Of a stretch of DNA of 64,000 bases, positions 1 through 8,503 are shown piece after piece (position 1 is the stretch's first letter; every line of letters starts with the position of its first letter). The stretch is from Halalkalibacter sp. APA_J-10(15) (GTDB lineage Bacteria > Bacillota > Bacilli > Bacillales > Bacillaceae_D): the NCBI RefSeq assembly GCF_023017105.1, contig NZ_JALKEV010000014.1:62001-126000 (forward strand). The letters are read 5' to 3'. A model generated the notes under the pieces. The model had not been told where the DNA came from, searched no databases, and saw nothing but the letters and a program-made list of their open reading frames with translations. The translations under genes and the position numbers were made by a program.

Positions 1-2
1 CG

Positions 3-245
3 ATTGAAGCGCCGAGGTGGTTATATGGACGAACATGGGGAGCACAATCGAATACGGTTAAAGTTGAGTCGCGGTTGCGCGAGAATGTTTTTAATGAGCT
101 AAAAAGACGAGGACATCCAATTGAAAGAGTAGAGCCATACACAGATATGATGGGTCATGCTGGAGCGATATGGATTGACCCGGAAAATGGGATGAAATAT
201 GGTGGAGCAGATCCAAGAGGAGATGGCATGGCAATTGGATATTAA
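3..245 (+). CDS. ggt: gamma-glutamyltransferase, C-terminal end (partial)
   Basis: Only the last 80 codons are present; the gene begins outside the window. The translation ends with GADPRGDGMAIGY, the usual C-terminus of the small subunit of gamma-glutamyltranspeptidases, preceded by PRWLYGRTWG and MGHAGAIWID, which also fit that family. The enzyme is normally a secreted or periplasmic N-terminal-nucleophile hydrolase that cleaves or transfers gamma-glutamyl groups from glutathione or polyglutamate. The catalytic threonine region is not visible here. The following chromate transporter gene starts 18 nt after the stop, so co-transcription is possible. Confidence 0.85.
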   Translation: MEAPRWLYGRTWGAQSNTVKVESRLRENVFNELKRRGHPIERVEPYTDMMGHAGAIWIDPENGMKYGGADPRGDGMAIGY

Positions 246-263
246 TAAGGAGACTAAAGGGGA

Positions 264-836
264 ATGAAACGTTATTGGGATCTTTTTGTCGCTTTTTTTC
301 GATCGGGTATTTTAGGATTTGGTGGTGGCCCATCTGCTATTCCGCTTGTCCAAAAAGAAGTTGTCGATATTTATCAATGGATGAATAATGAAGAATTTGG
401 TGATGTACTAGCTTTAGGAAATACATTACCTGGTCCAATAAACACAAAGATGGCGGGGTATATTGGCTATCGTGTTGCTGGTGTGTTAGGAATGATTGTG
501 GCTGTGTTAGCTTCTATCGTTCCGACCATTTTTTTAATGATAATTCTGCTTGCGTCATTAACTAATTTCAGTGACTATGCATGGGTAAATGGAGTAACAA
601 ATGGTGTATTGCCTGTTGTCGGTGTCATGCTGGCGCTTTTGACGTGGGACTTTTTGAAAAATGCAAAATCAGGATTAGGATGGATGGTGTGTATTTTACT
701 TGCGGTCATTAGTGTTGTCATGATCGAACTACTCGGATTGCACCCAGCTATTTTAATCGTGATTTTATTATGTGTTCCTTTTTTCCAGCGATCAAAAACA
801 AAGGAAAGCGTTCAAGAAGGAGGGAGAGCTAAATGA
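264..836 (+). CDS. half-size chromate transporter, first subunit
   Basis: A 190-residue integral membrane protein of the CHR (chromate ion transporter) family, in its short single-domain form. The family signature is clear: GFGGGPSAIPLVQKEVV near residue 18 and LGNTLPGPINTKMAGYIGY near residues 51-70, followed by hydrophobic helices. It pairs with the next gene, whose start overlaps its stop by 4 nt. In Bacillus such pairs (ywrB/ywrA type) work together to export chromate. The substrate is inferred from the family only. ATG follows a GGAG-containing ribosome site. Confidence 0.88.
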   Translation: MKRYWDLFVAFFRSGILGFGGGPSAIPLVQKEVVDIYQWMNNEEFGDVLALGNTLPGPINTKMAGYIGYRVAGVLGMIVAVLASIVPTIFLMIILLASLTNFSDYAWVNGVTNGVLPVVGVMLALLTWDFLKNAKSGLGWMVCILLAVISVVMIELLGLHPAILIVILLCVPFFQRSKTKESVQEGGRAK

Positions 837-1363
837 TTTATGTTGAGCTTTTTATTGCCTTCTTCATTCCTGGTATAATCGGTTATGGGGGCGGACCTGC
901 CTCGATTCCGTTAATTGAGTACGAAGTCGTTCATCGTTATGAATGGATGACGGTAGAGCAATTTAGTGAAGTGCTCGCACTCGGAAATGCGCTTCCAGGT
1001 CCAATCGCTACAAAAATGGCCGGCTACATTGGCTATGACGTCGCAGGTGTGTTAGGAGCGACGATTGCTGTCTTTGCGACTGTTGCACCTTCTTTGATTT
1101 TAATGATTGTATTGTTAAGCTTCTTATATAAATTCAAGGATTCTCCGAAAGTGAAAAAGATGACGGCACTGATACGACCAACCATTGCTGTATTACTAGG
1201 TGTCATGGCTTACCGCTTTTTTGAAAGCTCCTATGATCATGCAGGAATATGGCAAACGCTCTTACTAGTTGTAATGAGCTATCTTTTATTACATAAATGG
1301 AAGGTGCATCCGTCTCTTGTCATCGTCGGTGCGATTGGGTATGGAATTATATTTTTAAGTTGA
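833..1363 (+). CDS. half-size chromate transporter, second subunit
   Basis: A 176-residue CHR-family membrane protein, paralogous to the preceding gene. It repeats the motifs GYGGGPASIPLIEYEVV and LGNALPGPIATKMAGYIGY, followed by about five hydrophobic segments. The ATG lies inside the end of the upstream gene (ATGA-type 4-nt overlap), so the two are translationally coupled and probably form a heteromeric exporter of chromate or a related oxyanion. A terminator hairpin follows directly, closing the operon. Confidence 0.88.
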   Translation: MIYVELFIAFFIPGIIGYGGGPASIPLIEYEVVHRYEWMTVEQFSEVLALGNALPGPIATKMAGYIGYDVAGVLGATIAVFATVAPSLILMIVLLSFLYKFKDSPKVKKMTALIRPTIAVLLGVMAYRFFESSYDHAGIWQTLLLVVMSYLLLHKWKVHPSLVIVGAIGYGIIFLS

Positions 1364-1371
1364 ATAGTAGG

Positions 1372-1400
1372 AAGCTAGGGGATATAGCCTAGCTTTTTTT
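1372..1400 (+). terminator. Rho-independent terminator of the chromate transporter operon
   Basis: AAGCTAGG pairs with CCTAGCTT around a short loop and is followed by a run of T. It begins 9 nt after the stop codon of the second chromate subunit. Confidence 0.8.
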
Positions 1401-1452
1401 GTAAGGAAAAAATATGATTAATAATAAAATCATTGTTGGAAGGAAATAGTGG

Positions 1453-2169
1453 ATGAAGATAAAATGGAATTTAATTTATGAACTCATTATGGTAATCTTA
1501 GCCTTTATATCGGTGTTAGTTATTTGGTCAGAGCATTCTAAATGGTATTTTTTAGATCGTATCGTTTGGTTCATATTCGTCATTGATATTTCTATTCGTT
1601 TCTTAAGTAGTAAAGAGAAAATTAAATACATGAAAAGATATCCTTTCGATTTAATTGCTATTATTCCTTTTGATTCTATTTTTCAATTAGCACGTATAGC
1701 TAGATTGGCTAGAGCTGTGAGACTAATAGCTATAAGTGCCCACTTTTTAAAACCATTTTATACGATACTTAAAACAAATGGCTTACATAAAGTGATTACT
1801 TTTACTTTGTGTTTAATCTTTTTATCTGCTATTCCAATAAAGAGGTTAGAGCCTAGTATCGAGACGTATTCAGATGCTCTTTGGTGGGCAGTTGTTACGG
1901 CAAAAACAGTAGGCTATGGAGATATTTCGCCAGAGACAGAATTAGGTAGGGTTATTGCCTTTATACTAATGTTATTTGGAATTGGATTAATTGGCATGAT
2001 CACAGGTTCAATTGCTACTCACTTTCTATCAAATGATAGTAAGGATAACAAAACAATTACACATATAAAAGAAGAATTATCACGTTATGATCAATTAACA
2101 GAGGAGGAGCTTGAAAGGTTAATTATTTTAATGGAACAATTAAAAAAAGAAAAAAGGAACATTAGTTAG
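1453..2169 (+). CDS. voltage-sensor-type K+ channel subunit
   Basis: A 238-residue membrane protein with the K+ selectivity filter TVGYGD at residues 152-157, preceded by a pore helix (DALWWAVVTAK) and flanked by hydrophobic helices. The N-terminal half has four further hydrophobic segments; the fourth is arginine-rich (RIARLARAVR, residues 81-90), like the S4 segment of voltage-gated channels. The last 50 residues are a charged, probably coiled-coil cytoplasmic tail that may mediate tetramer contacts. The likely role is K+ flux at the cytoplasmic membrane. It is probably monocistronic, with GGAAGG in front of the ATG. Confidence 0.82.
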   Translation: MKIKWNLIYELIMVILAFISVLVIWSEHSKWYFLDRIVWFIFVIDISIRFLSSKEKIKYMKRYPFDLIAIIPFDSIFQLARIARLARAVRLIAISAHFLKPFYTILKTNGLHKVITFTLCLIFLSAIPIKRLEPSIETYSDALWWAVVTAKTVGYGDISPETELGRVIAFILMLFGIGLIGMITGSIATHFLSNDSKDNKTITHIKEELSRYDQLTEEELERLIILMEQLKKEKRNIS

Positions 2170-2200
2170 TGGATGGAACTAAAGTGAAATTCCTAATATT

Positions 2201-2245
2201 GTGCGTTCCATACCTCATGGAAGTATGAGGTATGGAACGGCGCAC
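2201..2245. terminator. long hairpin between convergent genes
   Basis: A near-perfect inverted repeat: 18 nt at 2201-2218 pair with 2225-2245 around a 6-nt loop, with a single 3-nt bulge (CGG). It sits between the K+ channel gene and the convergent RND pump gene and probably terminates both directions, although neither side has a strong T-run. Confidence 0.6.
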
Positions 2246-2275
2246 GATCATCCAATCTTAAAAAAACTTTGTATT

Positions 2276-5200
2276 CTATTCTTGATCCTCTTTCTTTCGA
2301 CGGTCGCGATCTTTTTCTAGCACATCTTCTAGTAAATCTAGTAATTCGTCACGTGAAATACGTGGACGTTGCTCTGAGTCTGAATCGACTTCACGAGTTT
2401 CACTGGAATCAGAAGAAGTGTAGACCTCCTCATCTTTTTCTACTTGCTCCAATTCTATTTCATATTCTACCTCTGATAATCGTCTTTCACTGCGCTCTTC
2501 TTCATGATAAGGTAAAGCTTTGCGAGAGCTTGAACGCTCATCTAGATCGTACTTTTCTTCGAGTAAATAAGCTGGAATAAGCTGTCCGTCTGGAGTAGCG
2601 TATTTTTTATTCATTCGTCTCGTATCTTTATCGAAAAAGCTATAAATAACCGGAATGAAGATTAACGTTAAGAATGTAGAACTAATTAACCCACCAATGA
2701 CTGTAATCGCCATAGGCTGTTGGATTTCAGCACCTTCACCCATTCCTAATGCAAGTGGAACAAGTCCTAGAATCGTTGTAAGTGACGTCATGAATATTGG
2801 TCGTGCACGGTTCTTGACTCCTTCGATGATGGCATCATAGCTTCGTATTCCTTCTTCTTTCTTCTTATTGATATAATCAACTAAAACAATGGCATTGTTG
2901 ACGACAATCCCAGCTAAGACAATTAAGCCAATGAACGCCATAATGCTAAGTGGTGTTAATGTAAACGTTAGACCGAGAGCAACACCGATGACGACGAGTG
3001 GTACACTGAACATAATAACAAGTGGATATTTAAATGATTCAAACTGTGCTGCTAGAACGAGAAAGACAAATACTAACGCAAGTAACAAGGCAAGTGTCAG
3101 ATCACCGATCGCATCGTCTAGCATTTGCTGATCACCTGTATAAGAAATCGTCGTCTCATTAGCAATATCTAAATCGTCAATCGTTTGTTGAACGAGCTGT
3201 GACATTTCCCCTAATGTGTACTGATTTCCATATTGTAAACTAAATTGAACGGCTGATTCTTGGTTGATCCGATTGATCGTAATCGGTCCTTCTCCCTCAA
3301 CGACTTCAACGACATCTTTTAATGTCACGTATTCTCCTGTTGGGGCTCGAAGGATTAAATCTTCAACAGCTTCAAGTGTTGTAATATATTCCTCATCGTA
3401 ACGAACATGTACTTCGTAAATGTCATGATCATCTGTCACAATTTGCGTCGCAAAAGCCCCGTTCATCATTTGATTTAGAGATTGAGCTATTTGAGCTGGT
3501 GCAAAGCCATTTTCTCTCGCTGCTTCTTCATTTACAAGGAATTGAATTTCTGTCACTGTTTCAGTTAAGTCATTCGTCACCTCATTAAATTCACTCATAT
3601 CTTCAAATTCTTCCGTTATTTCCATAACGACATCTTCTAAACGATTAGGGTCAGAATCAAGTACGTTAAACGTAATCGTGTTTGGCGCACCGCCCATCAT
3701 CGCTTGTTGCTGTATCGAAATATCTGCATCTGAAGCAGCTCGTTCCACATCACGGCGAATTGAATCAGCAAATTCAGCGGTCGATATGGACCGTTCATCT
3801 AAAGCTCTCATCGTAATGAAAATGGAGGCTTCGTGTGTACTGGAGCTACCTAGGATGGCACCTTCTCCTCCACTTGACCCAACCGTACTCACATAATGAA
3901 GAATATCACGCTCATCATCTAACACATCTTCTATGCCTTCAACTGCTGTTAACGTGTCTTCAAGCGGAGTTCCCCGCTCCATTTCGACATCAATTTGGAA
4001 AAAACCTTCATCCGTATCAGGGATGAATTCAACACCAACTTGGAATACGCCTATTGCACCAGCTACTAATAGTAAGAAGGTGATACCAAGTACACTTAAT
4101 CTACGCTTTAAAGCCCATTTAATCGTTGAATCGATCGTAGTGATGAATCGACCTTGCTGGCGTTTTTCTTCAATATTTTCTTTTGGTGCCTTTAACATCC
4201 GACTGGCCATCATTGGAACAACGGTTAAAGCAACGGCTAATGACGCTAATAAGCTAAATGAGACTGTCAGTGCAAATTCCATAAATATATCGCCAACGAT
4301 TCCTGAAATAAAGACAATCGGTAAGAAAACGGAAATGGTCGTTAACGTTGAAGCTGTAATCGCTCCACCTACTTCTTTCGTTCCATCATAAGCGGCTTCT
4401 CTAGCAGTCTTTTTCATTGATAAGTGTCGATATATATTTTCAATAACGACAATCGAGTTATCAACAAGCATTCCAATCCCAAGAGCTAATCCACCTAATG
4501 TCATAATATTTAGCGAAAGGTTGGTGAAATAAAGTAAGACAAACGTAACGATGACAGAGAATGGGATCGCAATGCCGACAATAAATGGTGTTTTGAAGCT
4601 TCTCAAAAAAGCAAACAAAACAATGATTGCGAATAAGCCACCTAAAATAAGTGCAGTCATGACACTTGAGATCGCTTCTTGTATATAGTCTCCTTGATCA
4701 AAAACGACAGCGACTTCTAAGTCATTATACTTCTGTTCATCTAATAGTTCGTTTAAACGGTCGTTAAAAGCCGTTGAAACCTCTGCTAAGTTCGCATTTG
4801 CTTGCTGTTGAACACTCATCATTATTGAAGGTTCCTGATTCGTTCTCGTAATAGCCCCACCATGGTCGGTAATGAGGTCAACATGAGCAATATCACCAAC
4901 AGTAATGTCCTCACCTGTTGCTGGATCGACGGAGACAACAATCGTTTCAATGTCACGAATGCTCGTCATTTCAAACAAGACGCGACTTGTGTATTGTAAA
5001 TCGCCACTTTCTACTAGTCCCCCTGGAGCAGTAACATTGTGGGCTTGGAGAATGGAAACGACATCAGCTTGTTCAAGGTTATATGTTTCGAGTTCATGTT
5101 GGTCAAGCTCCACAATAATTTCATCAACAGCTTCTCCTGTCACATCAATGGAAGCAACTCCTTCAGTCTTTTGAAGCTCACGTTCAAGATCAAGAACAAG

Positions 5201-5644
5201 CTCATTAAAATGGTCCTCATCAGATGATACTGTTAATTGAATGATAGGAAGCTGTGATGGATCAAACTTCAAAAAGCTAGGAGTACCAGCATCAGATGGT
5301 AAACTTGCTTGGTTCATTCTGCTTATAATGTCATTTTCAACATCCTCAATGGTCGTATCCCAAGAAAATTCTAAAATCGTCATCGACGCATTTTCCATAG
5401 AGATCGAACTAATATTGTTCAAGCCTGGAACGGTAGCTAAGCTATCCTCTAACGGCTCCGATACTTTATCTAATACTTCTTCTGGGCCTGCATTAGGGTA
5501 GCTTGTAACGACAGCACCTATCGGCGGGTTAATGTTAGGCATTAATTGTAGCGGAATATTTGTTAAAGAAATCGCTCCTAACAATAGAAATAAAATCATT
5601 GCTACCATTGTAAAAATCGGTCTTTTAATTGAAAATTTCGTCAT
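2276..5644 (-). CDS. RND-family efflux pump permease (AcrB/SwrC-like)
   Basis: A 1122-residue transporter of the resistance-nodulation-division superfamily. It opens with KFSIKRPIFTMVAMILFLLLG (first helix) and carries two large extracytoplasmic porter domains and two sets of transmembrane helices. The proton-relay segment GIGMLVDNSIVVIENI is in the first helix bundle and its counterpart GIVVNNAIVLVDYIN in the second. The closest known architecture is B. subtilis SwrC, an exporter of surfactin and other hydrophobic compounds. About 100 residues at the C-terminus form an unusually long, highly charged Glu/Arg/Ser-rich tail beyond the last helix. No membrane-fusion protein gene is adjacent. The ribosome site AAGGAGG precedes the ATG. 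An HssR-like direct repeat lies about 100 bp upstream. Confidence 0.92.
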   Translation of the reverse strand: MTKFSIKRPIFTMVAMILFLLLGAISLTNIPLQLMPNINPPIGAVVTSYPNAGPEEVLDKVSEPLEDSLATVPGLNNISSISMENASMTILEFSWDTTIEDVENDIISRMNQASLPSDAGTPSFLKFDPSQLPIIQLTVSSDEDHFNELVLDLERELQKTEGVASIDVTGEAVDEIIVELDQHELETYNLEQADVVSILQAHNVTAPGGLVESGDLQYTSRVLFEMTSIRDIETIVVSVDPATGEDITVGDIAHVDLITDHGGAITRTNQEPSIMMSVQQQANANLAEVSTAFNDRLNELLDEQKYNDLEVAVVFDQGDYIQEAISSVMTALILGGLFAIIVLFAFLRSFKTPFIVGIAIPFSVIVTFVLLYFTNLSLNIMTLGGLALGIGMLVDNSIVVIENIYRHLSMKKTAREAAYDGTKEVGGAITASTLTTISVFLPIVFISGIVGDIFMEFALTVSFSLLASLAVALTVVPMMASRMLKAPKENIEEKRQQGRFITTIDSTIKWALKRRLSVLGITFLLLVAGAIGVFQVGVEFIPDTDEGFFQIDVEMERGTPLEDTLTAVEGIEDVLDDERDILHYVSTVGSSGGEGAILGSSSTHEASIFITMRALDERSISTAEFADSIRRDVERAASDADISIQQQAMMGGAPNTITFNVLDSDPNRLEDVVMEITEEFEDMSEFNEVTNDLTETVTEIQFLVNEEAARENGFAPAQIAQSLNQMMNGAFATQIVTDDHDIYEVHVRYDEEYITTLEAVEDLILRAPTGEYVTLKDVVEVVEGEGPITINRINQESAVQFSLQYGNQYTLGEMSQLVQQTIDDLDIANETTISYTGDQQMLDDAIGDLTLALLLALVFVFLVLAAQFESFKYPLVIMFSVPLVVIGVALGLTFTLTPLSIMAFIGLIVLAGIVVNNAIVLVDYINKKKEEGIRSYDAIIEGVKNRARPIFMTSLTTILGLVPLALGMGEGAEIQQPMAITVIGGLISSTFLTLIFIPVIYSFFDKDTRRMNKKYATPDGQLIPAYLLEEKYDLDERSSSRKALPYHEEERSERRLSEVEYEIELEQVEKDEEVYTSSDSSETREVDSDSEQRPRISRDELLDLLEDVLEKDRDRRKKEDQE

Positions 5645-5741
5645 GTTTCCTCTTTTCCTCCTTCATCTACTTACAACGTAAAAGCATCTCCTTCGTTCAT
5701 TTATTCACAAAAGATGACTACAGCGTCAAAGGTAACATAGG

Positions 5742-5761
5742 ATTATGAACTGAATATGAAC
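5742..5761 (-). promoter_or_regulatory. HssR-like direct repeat upstream of the RND pump
   Basis: Read on the minus strand the site is GTTCATATT-CA-GTTCATAAT, two 9-mers with an 11-bp period. From memory of the literature, S. aureus HssR recognises GTTCATATT-N2-GTTCATATT; this copy matches 17 of 18 specified bases. Related copies lie at 7761-7780 and 9907-9926. Confidence 0.65.
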
Positions 5762-5840
5762 ACGAAAAATTTAAAGGAAGAATGTAAGGACTGTTTAGAA
5801 GTCAACAGGGAAGGTTTATTTTGATGGAGAGGGAGGATGA

Positions 5841-5882
5841 ATGTTATTTATGGTGATTGTCGTTTATTGGAAATTAATTTGA
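5841..5882 (+). CDS. possible 13-residue hydrophobic peptide (uncertain)
   Basis: ATG at 5841 follows a very strong ribosome site (GAGGGAGGATGA) and encodes MLFMVIVVYWKLI, a single hydrophobic stretch, then TGA. The inverted repeat at 5899-5929 lies just downstream. A ribosome site this good in an otherwise non-coding gap is suggestive, but a chance occurrence is quite possible. No function can be assigned. Confidence 0.2.
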   Translation: MLFMVIVVYWKLI

Positions 5883-5953
5883 TTATGAAATCAATGAGCC
5901 TTATGAGATGTGATCGCCATCTCATAAGGGTCATGATCTAAATATAAGAACAT

Positions 5954-5986
5954 GTTCAAAAAGGTCAAAAACCGACCTTTTTGAAC
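5954..5986 (-). terminator. terminator after modB
   Basis: GTTCAAAAAGGTC at 5954-5966 pairs perfectly with GACCTTTTTGAAC at 5974-5986 around a 7-nt loop, 14 nt beyond the modB stop on the minus strand. Confidence 0.65.
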
Positions 5987-5999
5987 AATCACTATAAAC

Positions 6000-6662
6000 T
6001 TAAGGTTTCAAACGTTGGACGATTGAGAGTAGGACAAGGGAAAATAGGATCAAAGTGATGACCCAAAAATAGGCCATTTCTGTTCTACCTGATTGAACAG
6101 CAGAATAAATAGCGCTAGGCATAGTCTGAGTTCGACCTGGTATATTTCCTGCGAACATAATTGTAGCACCGAATTCGCCAAGTCCTCTAGCGAACCCAAG
6201 CATGTAGCCTGTTAAAATATATCGCCACGATAATGGTATGATGATAAAACGGAAAATTTGCTTTTCGTCTCCACCAAGTTGTCGAGCTGCTTCAATCAAT
6301 TCACCGTCAACAGATTCAAAGCCTGTCCGAAGTGTCTGGTAAATAAGTGGGAAAGCAACAACAGCAGCAGAAACAACAGCAGCCCAAAAGGAAAAGACTA
6401 GAGGCTGAGAAAATAGCCATTCGAAAGCTCTGCCAATGAAGCTTTGCCGTCCTAAAAGGATAAGTAAACCAAAGCCGACAACGGTTGGCGGCAGTACCAA
6501 TGGCAACATTAAAAGCGTATCAAGAGCACTCTTGCCTTTGAATTTCTTGTCTTTCATCCACCATGCAATGAAGAGAGCTGTTATAAAGGAGACGATACTT
6601 GCGATAATGATCACTTGTATTGAGATAAAAATTGGAGAAAGAAATTTGTCAAGTGATGTCAT
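6000..6662 (-). CDS. modB: molybdate ABC transporter permease
   Basis: A 220-residue inner-membrane permease with about five helices. It carries the cytoplasmic EAA-type loop EAARQLGGDEKQIFRFIIIPLSW and the ModB-typical stretches LPLVLPPTVVGFGLLILLG and FARGLGEFGATIMFAGNIPG. It forms the channel for molybdate (or tungstate) delivered by ModA. The start overlaps the modA stop by 4 nt, so the two are coupled. No ATPase gene (modC) is found nearby; the same absence is known for B. subtilis yvgLM, so a shared ATPase encoded elsewhere is inferred. Confidence 0.92.
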   Translation of the reverse strand: MTSLDKFLSPIFISIQVIIIASIVSFITALFIAWWMKDKKFKGKSALDTLLMLPLVLPPTVVGFGLLILLGRQSFIGRAFEWLFSQPLVFSFWAAVVSAAVVAFPLIYQTLRTGFESVDGELIEAARQLGGDEKQIFRFIIIPLSWRYILTGYMLGFARGLGEFGATIMFAGNIPGRTQTMPSAIYSAVQSGRTEMAYFWVITLILFSLVLLSIVQRLKP

Positions 6663-7411
6663 GATTCAAACTCAAATCCATTTGATTTGAATATTTCCCT
6701 TGCTTCATCGCCTCTTAGCCAATCGTAAAATGCCTTTGCTTCTTCAGGGTGTTCAGTGTCTGTCAATAGTCCTATTGGATAGAGCACAGGATCATTTACT
6801 TGCATTTGCTCAATGATGGTCACGTTAGTTGATGCTATAGCATCTGTTTGATACACAAAACCCGCATCGACATTCCCAGTTGCTACATACGTTAGAACAC
6901 CGCGAACGTCATTAGCAAAAATAAGTCGATCTTCAATATCGTCATACAGATCAGCAAGTGTTAGAGCCTGTTTGGCATATTCTCCAGCTGGCACGGTTTC
7001 TGGGTCTCCAATGGAAATCCCTTCGATATCATCATTCATTAGATCAGAAGATGATTCAATATTATGCGTATTTTCTAAATTTGTAATCATAACTAGTTCA
7101 TTTCGTAATAAAGGTGTATATTCATTCAGAAAACCTTCTTCTTCAAGTTCGATCATCCATGACATTGCTGCAGAAAGAAAGATATCAGCAGGCGCCCCAT
7201 TTTTGATCTGGTCTTTTAAATTTCCTGAGCTACTATATGTAGGCGTAATGGTTATCGTTTCGTTATCTTCCGTATATCTATCGATTAGTTGTTCCATAGC
7301 ATCTGTTATACTGGCAGCTGTTGGTACATACAGTTCCACTGTTTGATTTTGATTATGACAAGCTGTTAGAAGTGGCACAGCGATCAAGAATCCTACAACT
7401 TTTTTTATCAT
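6659..7411 (-). CDS. modA: molybdate-binding lipoprotein
   Basis: A 250-residue substrate-binding protein of the molybdate ABC importer. It has a lipoprotein signal peptide with lipobox LLTAC, so Cys18 would be lipidated after cleavage. Family motifs follow: YVPTAASITDAMEQL, TYSSSGNLKDQI, GAPADIFLSAA and IGDPETVPAGEYAKQAL. It is anchored outside the membrane, where it captures molybdate and passes it to ModB. The ribosome site AAAAGGGGAG precedes the ATG. About 120 nt of leader separate it from an upstream palindrome that could be an operator. Confidence 0.92.
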   Translation of the reverse strand: MIKKVVGFLIAVPLLTACHNQNQTVELYVPTAASITDAMEQLIDRYTEDNETITITPTYSSSGNLKDQIKNGAPADIFLSAAMSWMIELEEEGFLNEYTPLLRNELVMITNLENTHNIESSSDLMNDDIEGISIGDPETVPAGEYAKQALTLADLYDDIEDRLIFANDVRGVLTYVATGNVDAGFVYQTDAIASTNVTIIEQMQVNDPVLYPIGLLTDTEHPEEAKAFYDWLRGDEAREIFKSNGFEFES

Positions 7412-7510
7412 TGATACTCCCCTTTTTAGAGATTGAGATGTGTGCGATTGGTAAGATCTCTCTTTGGAATTTGTATAAGCAGAGAAGGTCTCCTAAGCCA
7501 GCTTATATAA

Positions 7511-7536
7511 TTATAACTAACTATAATTAGTTGTAA
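7511..7536 (-). promoter_or_regulatory. 26-bp near-palindrome upstream of modA
   Basis: TTATAACTAA at 7511-7520 and TTAGTTGTAA at 7527-7536 form inverted arms matching at 9 of 10 positions around a 6-bp spacer. It lies 100 bp before the modA start. It has the geometry of a dimeric repressor site, but the regulator is unknown; it does not match Fur, Zur or ModE consensus sequences that I know. Confidence 0.4.
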
Positions 7537-7760
7537 ACAGATTCAATAGATCCAGTGTTAGATCTGTTGTCAGTACACACCTTATTGACAGTGTAGAAGA
7601 TACATACAATCTGCCATGTGTTTTTTTCAATGATCCTTTCTATATAAGCAAAAAGGAAACAATTTATAAGTTTCTCTTTATTATATGTATGAAAATGAGA
7701 ATCGGGTAAATCGGCCATGATGTCACAAAATAAGATCTAGAAGAAGTAAGAGGGTATTAA

Positions 7761-7780
7761 TTCATAATCAGTTCATATTG
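7761..7780 (+). promoter_or_regulatory. HssR-like direct repeat upstream of the two-component operon
   Basis: ATTCATAAT-CA-GTTCATATT: the second half is identical to the recalled HssR 9-mer, the first differs at two positions. It lies about 55-75 bp before the response-regulator start, next to a -10-like TATACT, which suggests autoregulation. Confidence 0.6.
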
Positions 7781-7833
7781 AAGTGATATACTAAGTGGAA
7801 AAGTTGAACAATAATGAAAGCTAGGTGAGTGGA

Positions 7834-8502
7834 ATGAACACCATTTTGGTCGTAGATGATGATGCACATATTCGAAAATTAATTCGCTTATATTTAGAAA
7901 ATAGTCATTTTCAAGTGATTGAGGCAGCTGATGGGAAGGAAGCACTTACGATGTTAACGACGCATCCGATTGATTTAGCCATTGTCGATGTGATGATGCC
8001 GTATGTAGATGGGATTGAGCTAACAGAAGATATACGATCCTTTTTAGATATTCCAATCTTAATGGTAACGGCCAAAAGTGAATCGCGGGATAAAGTAAAA
8101 GGATTTAGAGCTGGTACTGATGATTATGTTGTGAAGCCATTCGATCCTGTTGAATTATTATTACGAGTCCAAGCATTATTAAAACGGTATCATGTGAATT
8201 CAACAAGTAAAGCGACAGTCGGTTCAACGACAATTGACGTAGATAAGCTCATTGTTCAATCTAAAGAGGAAGTTCTTTATTTGAAAAAGAAGGAATGCGA
8301 ACTATTATTTACTCTTGCTCACTCATCAGGAAAAATCTTTACGAGAGCTCAGCTCATTGAAAAGATTTGGGGCTACGACTATGAGGGAGATGAACGAACG
8401 GTAGATGTACACATTAAACGACTTCGTGAGCAATTAACCGCATTTCCTGAATTGACGATTACAACGGTGAGAGGATTAGGATATCGTCTTGAGGAGGTGT
8501 AG
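7834..8502 (+). CDS. OmpR-family response regulator, HssR-like
   Basis: A 222-residue regulator with an N-terminal receiver domain (acidic DDD at 8-10, phosphoacceptor Asp52 in IVDVMMP, conserved Lys in VVKPFDP) and a C-terminal winged-helix DNA-binding domain. The segment IFTRAQLIEKIWGYDYEGD, followed by ERTVDVHIKRLREQL, closely resembles S. aureus HssR as I remember it. ATG at 7834 is preferred to the GTG 9 nt upstream because AGGTGA sits at the right spacing. The kinase gene follows after one nucleotide. HssR controls haem-responsive efflux in staphylococci; haem as the signal here is inference. Confidence 0.88.
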   Translation: MNTILVVDDDAHIRKLIRLYLENSHFQVIEAADGKEALTMLTTHPIDLAIVDVMMPYVDGIELTEDIRSFLDIPILMVTAKSESRDKVKGFRAGTDDYVVKPFDPVELLLRVQALLKRYHVNSTSKATVGSTTIDVDKLIVQSKEEVLYLKKKECELLFTLAHSSGKIFTRAQLIEKIWGYDYEGDERTVDVHIKRLREQLTAFPELTITTVRGLGYRLEEV

Positions 8503-8503
8503 T

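Larger units (their letters stand above)
5645..5999. other. 355-bp intergenic stretch between RND pump and modB
   Basis: It holds the RND promoter side with its HssR-like site, a perfect 12-bp inverted repeat (5899-5910 with 5918-5929, loop of 7, no T-run), the modAB terminator at 5954-5986, and a possible 13-codon reading frame at 5841-5882. No normal-length gene was found. Confidence 0.6.
7412..7833. other. divergent regulatory region between modA and the two-component genes
   Basis: 422 bp without a credible gene. It contains the modA leader, the palindrome at 7511-7536 and the HssR-like repeat at 7761-7780. A -10-like TATACT lies at 7788-7793 in front of the response-regulator gene. Confidence 0.55.

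Noticed and set aside
2201-2245. Transposon end or recombination site
   Set aside because: The long inverted repeat lies exactly between two convergent stop codons and has no partner copy in the window, so a bidirectional terminator is more likely.
3933-4391. 152-codon open frame antisense to the RND pump gene
   Set aside because: No ribosome site and no family resemblance. It lies wholly inside a well-conserved gene on the other strand; its composition reflects that gene read backwards.
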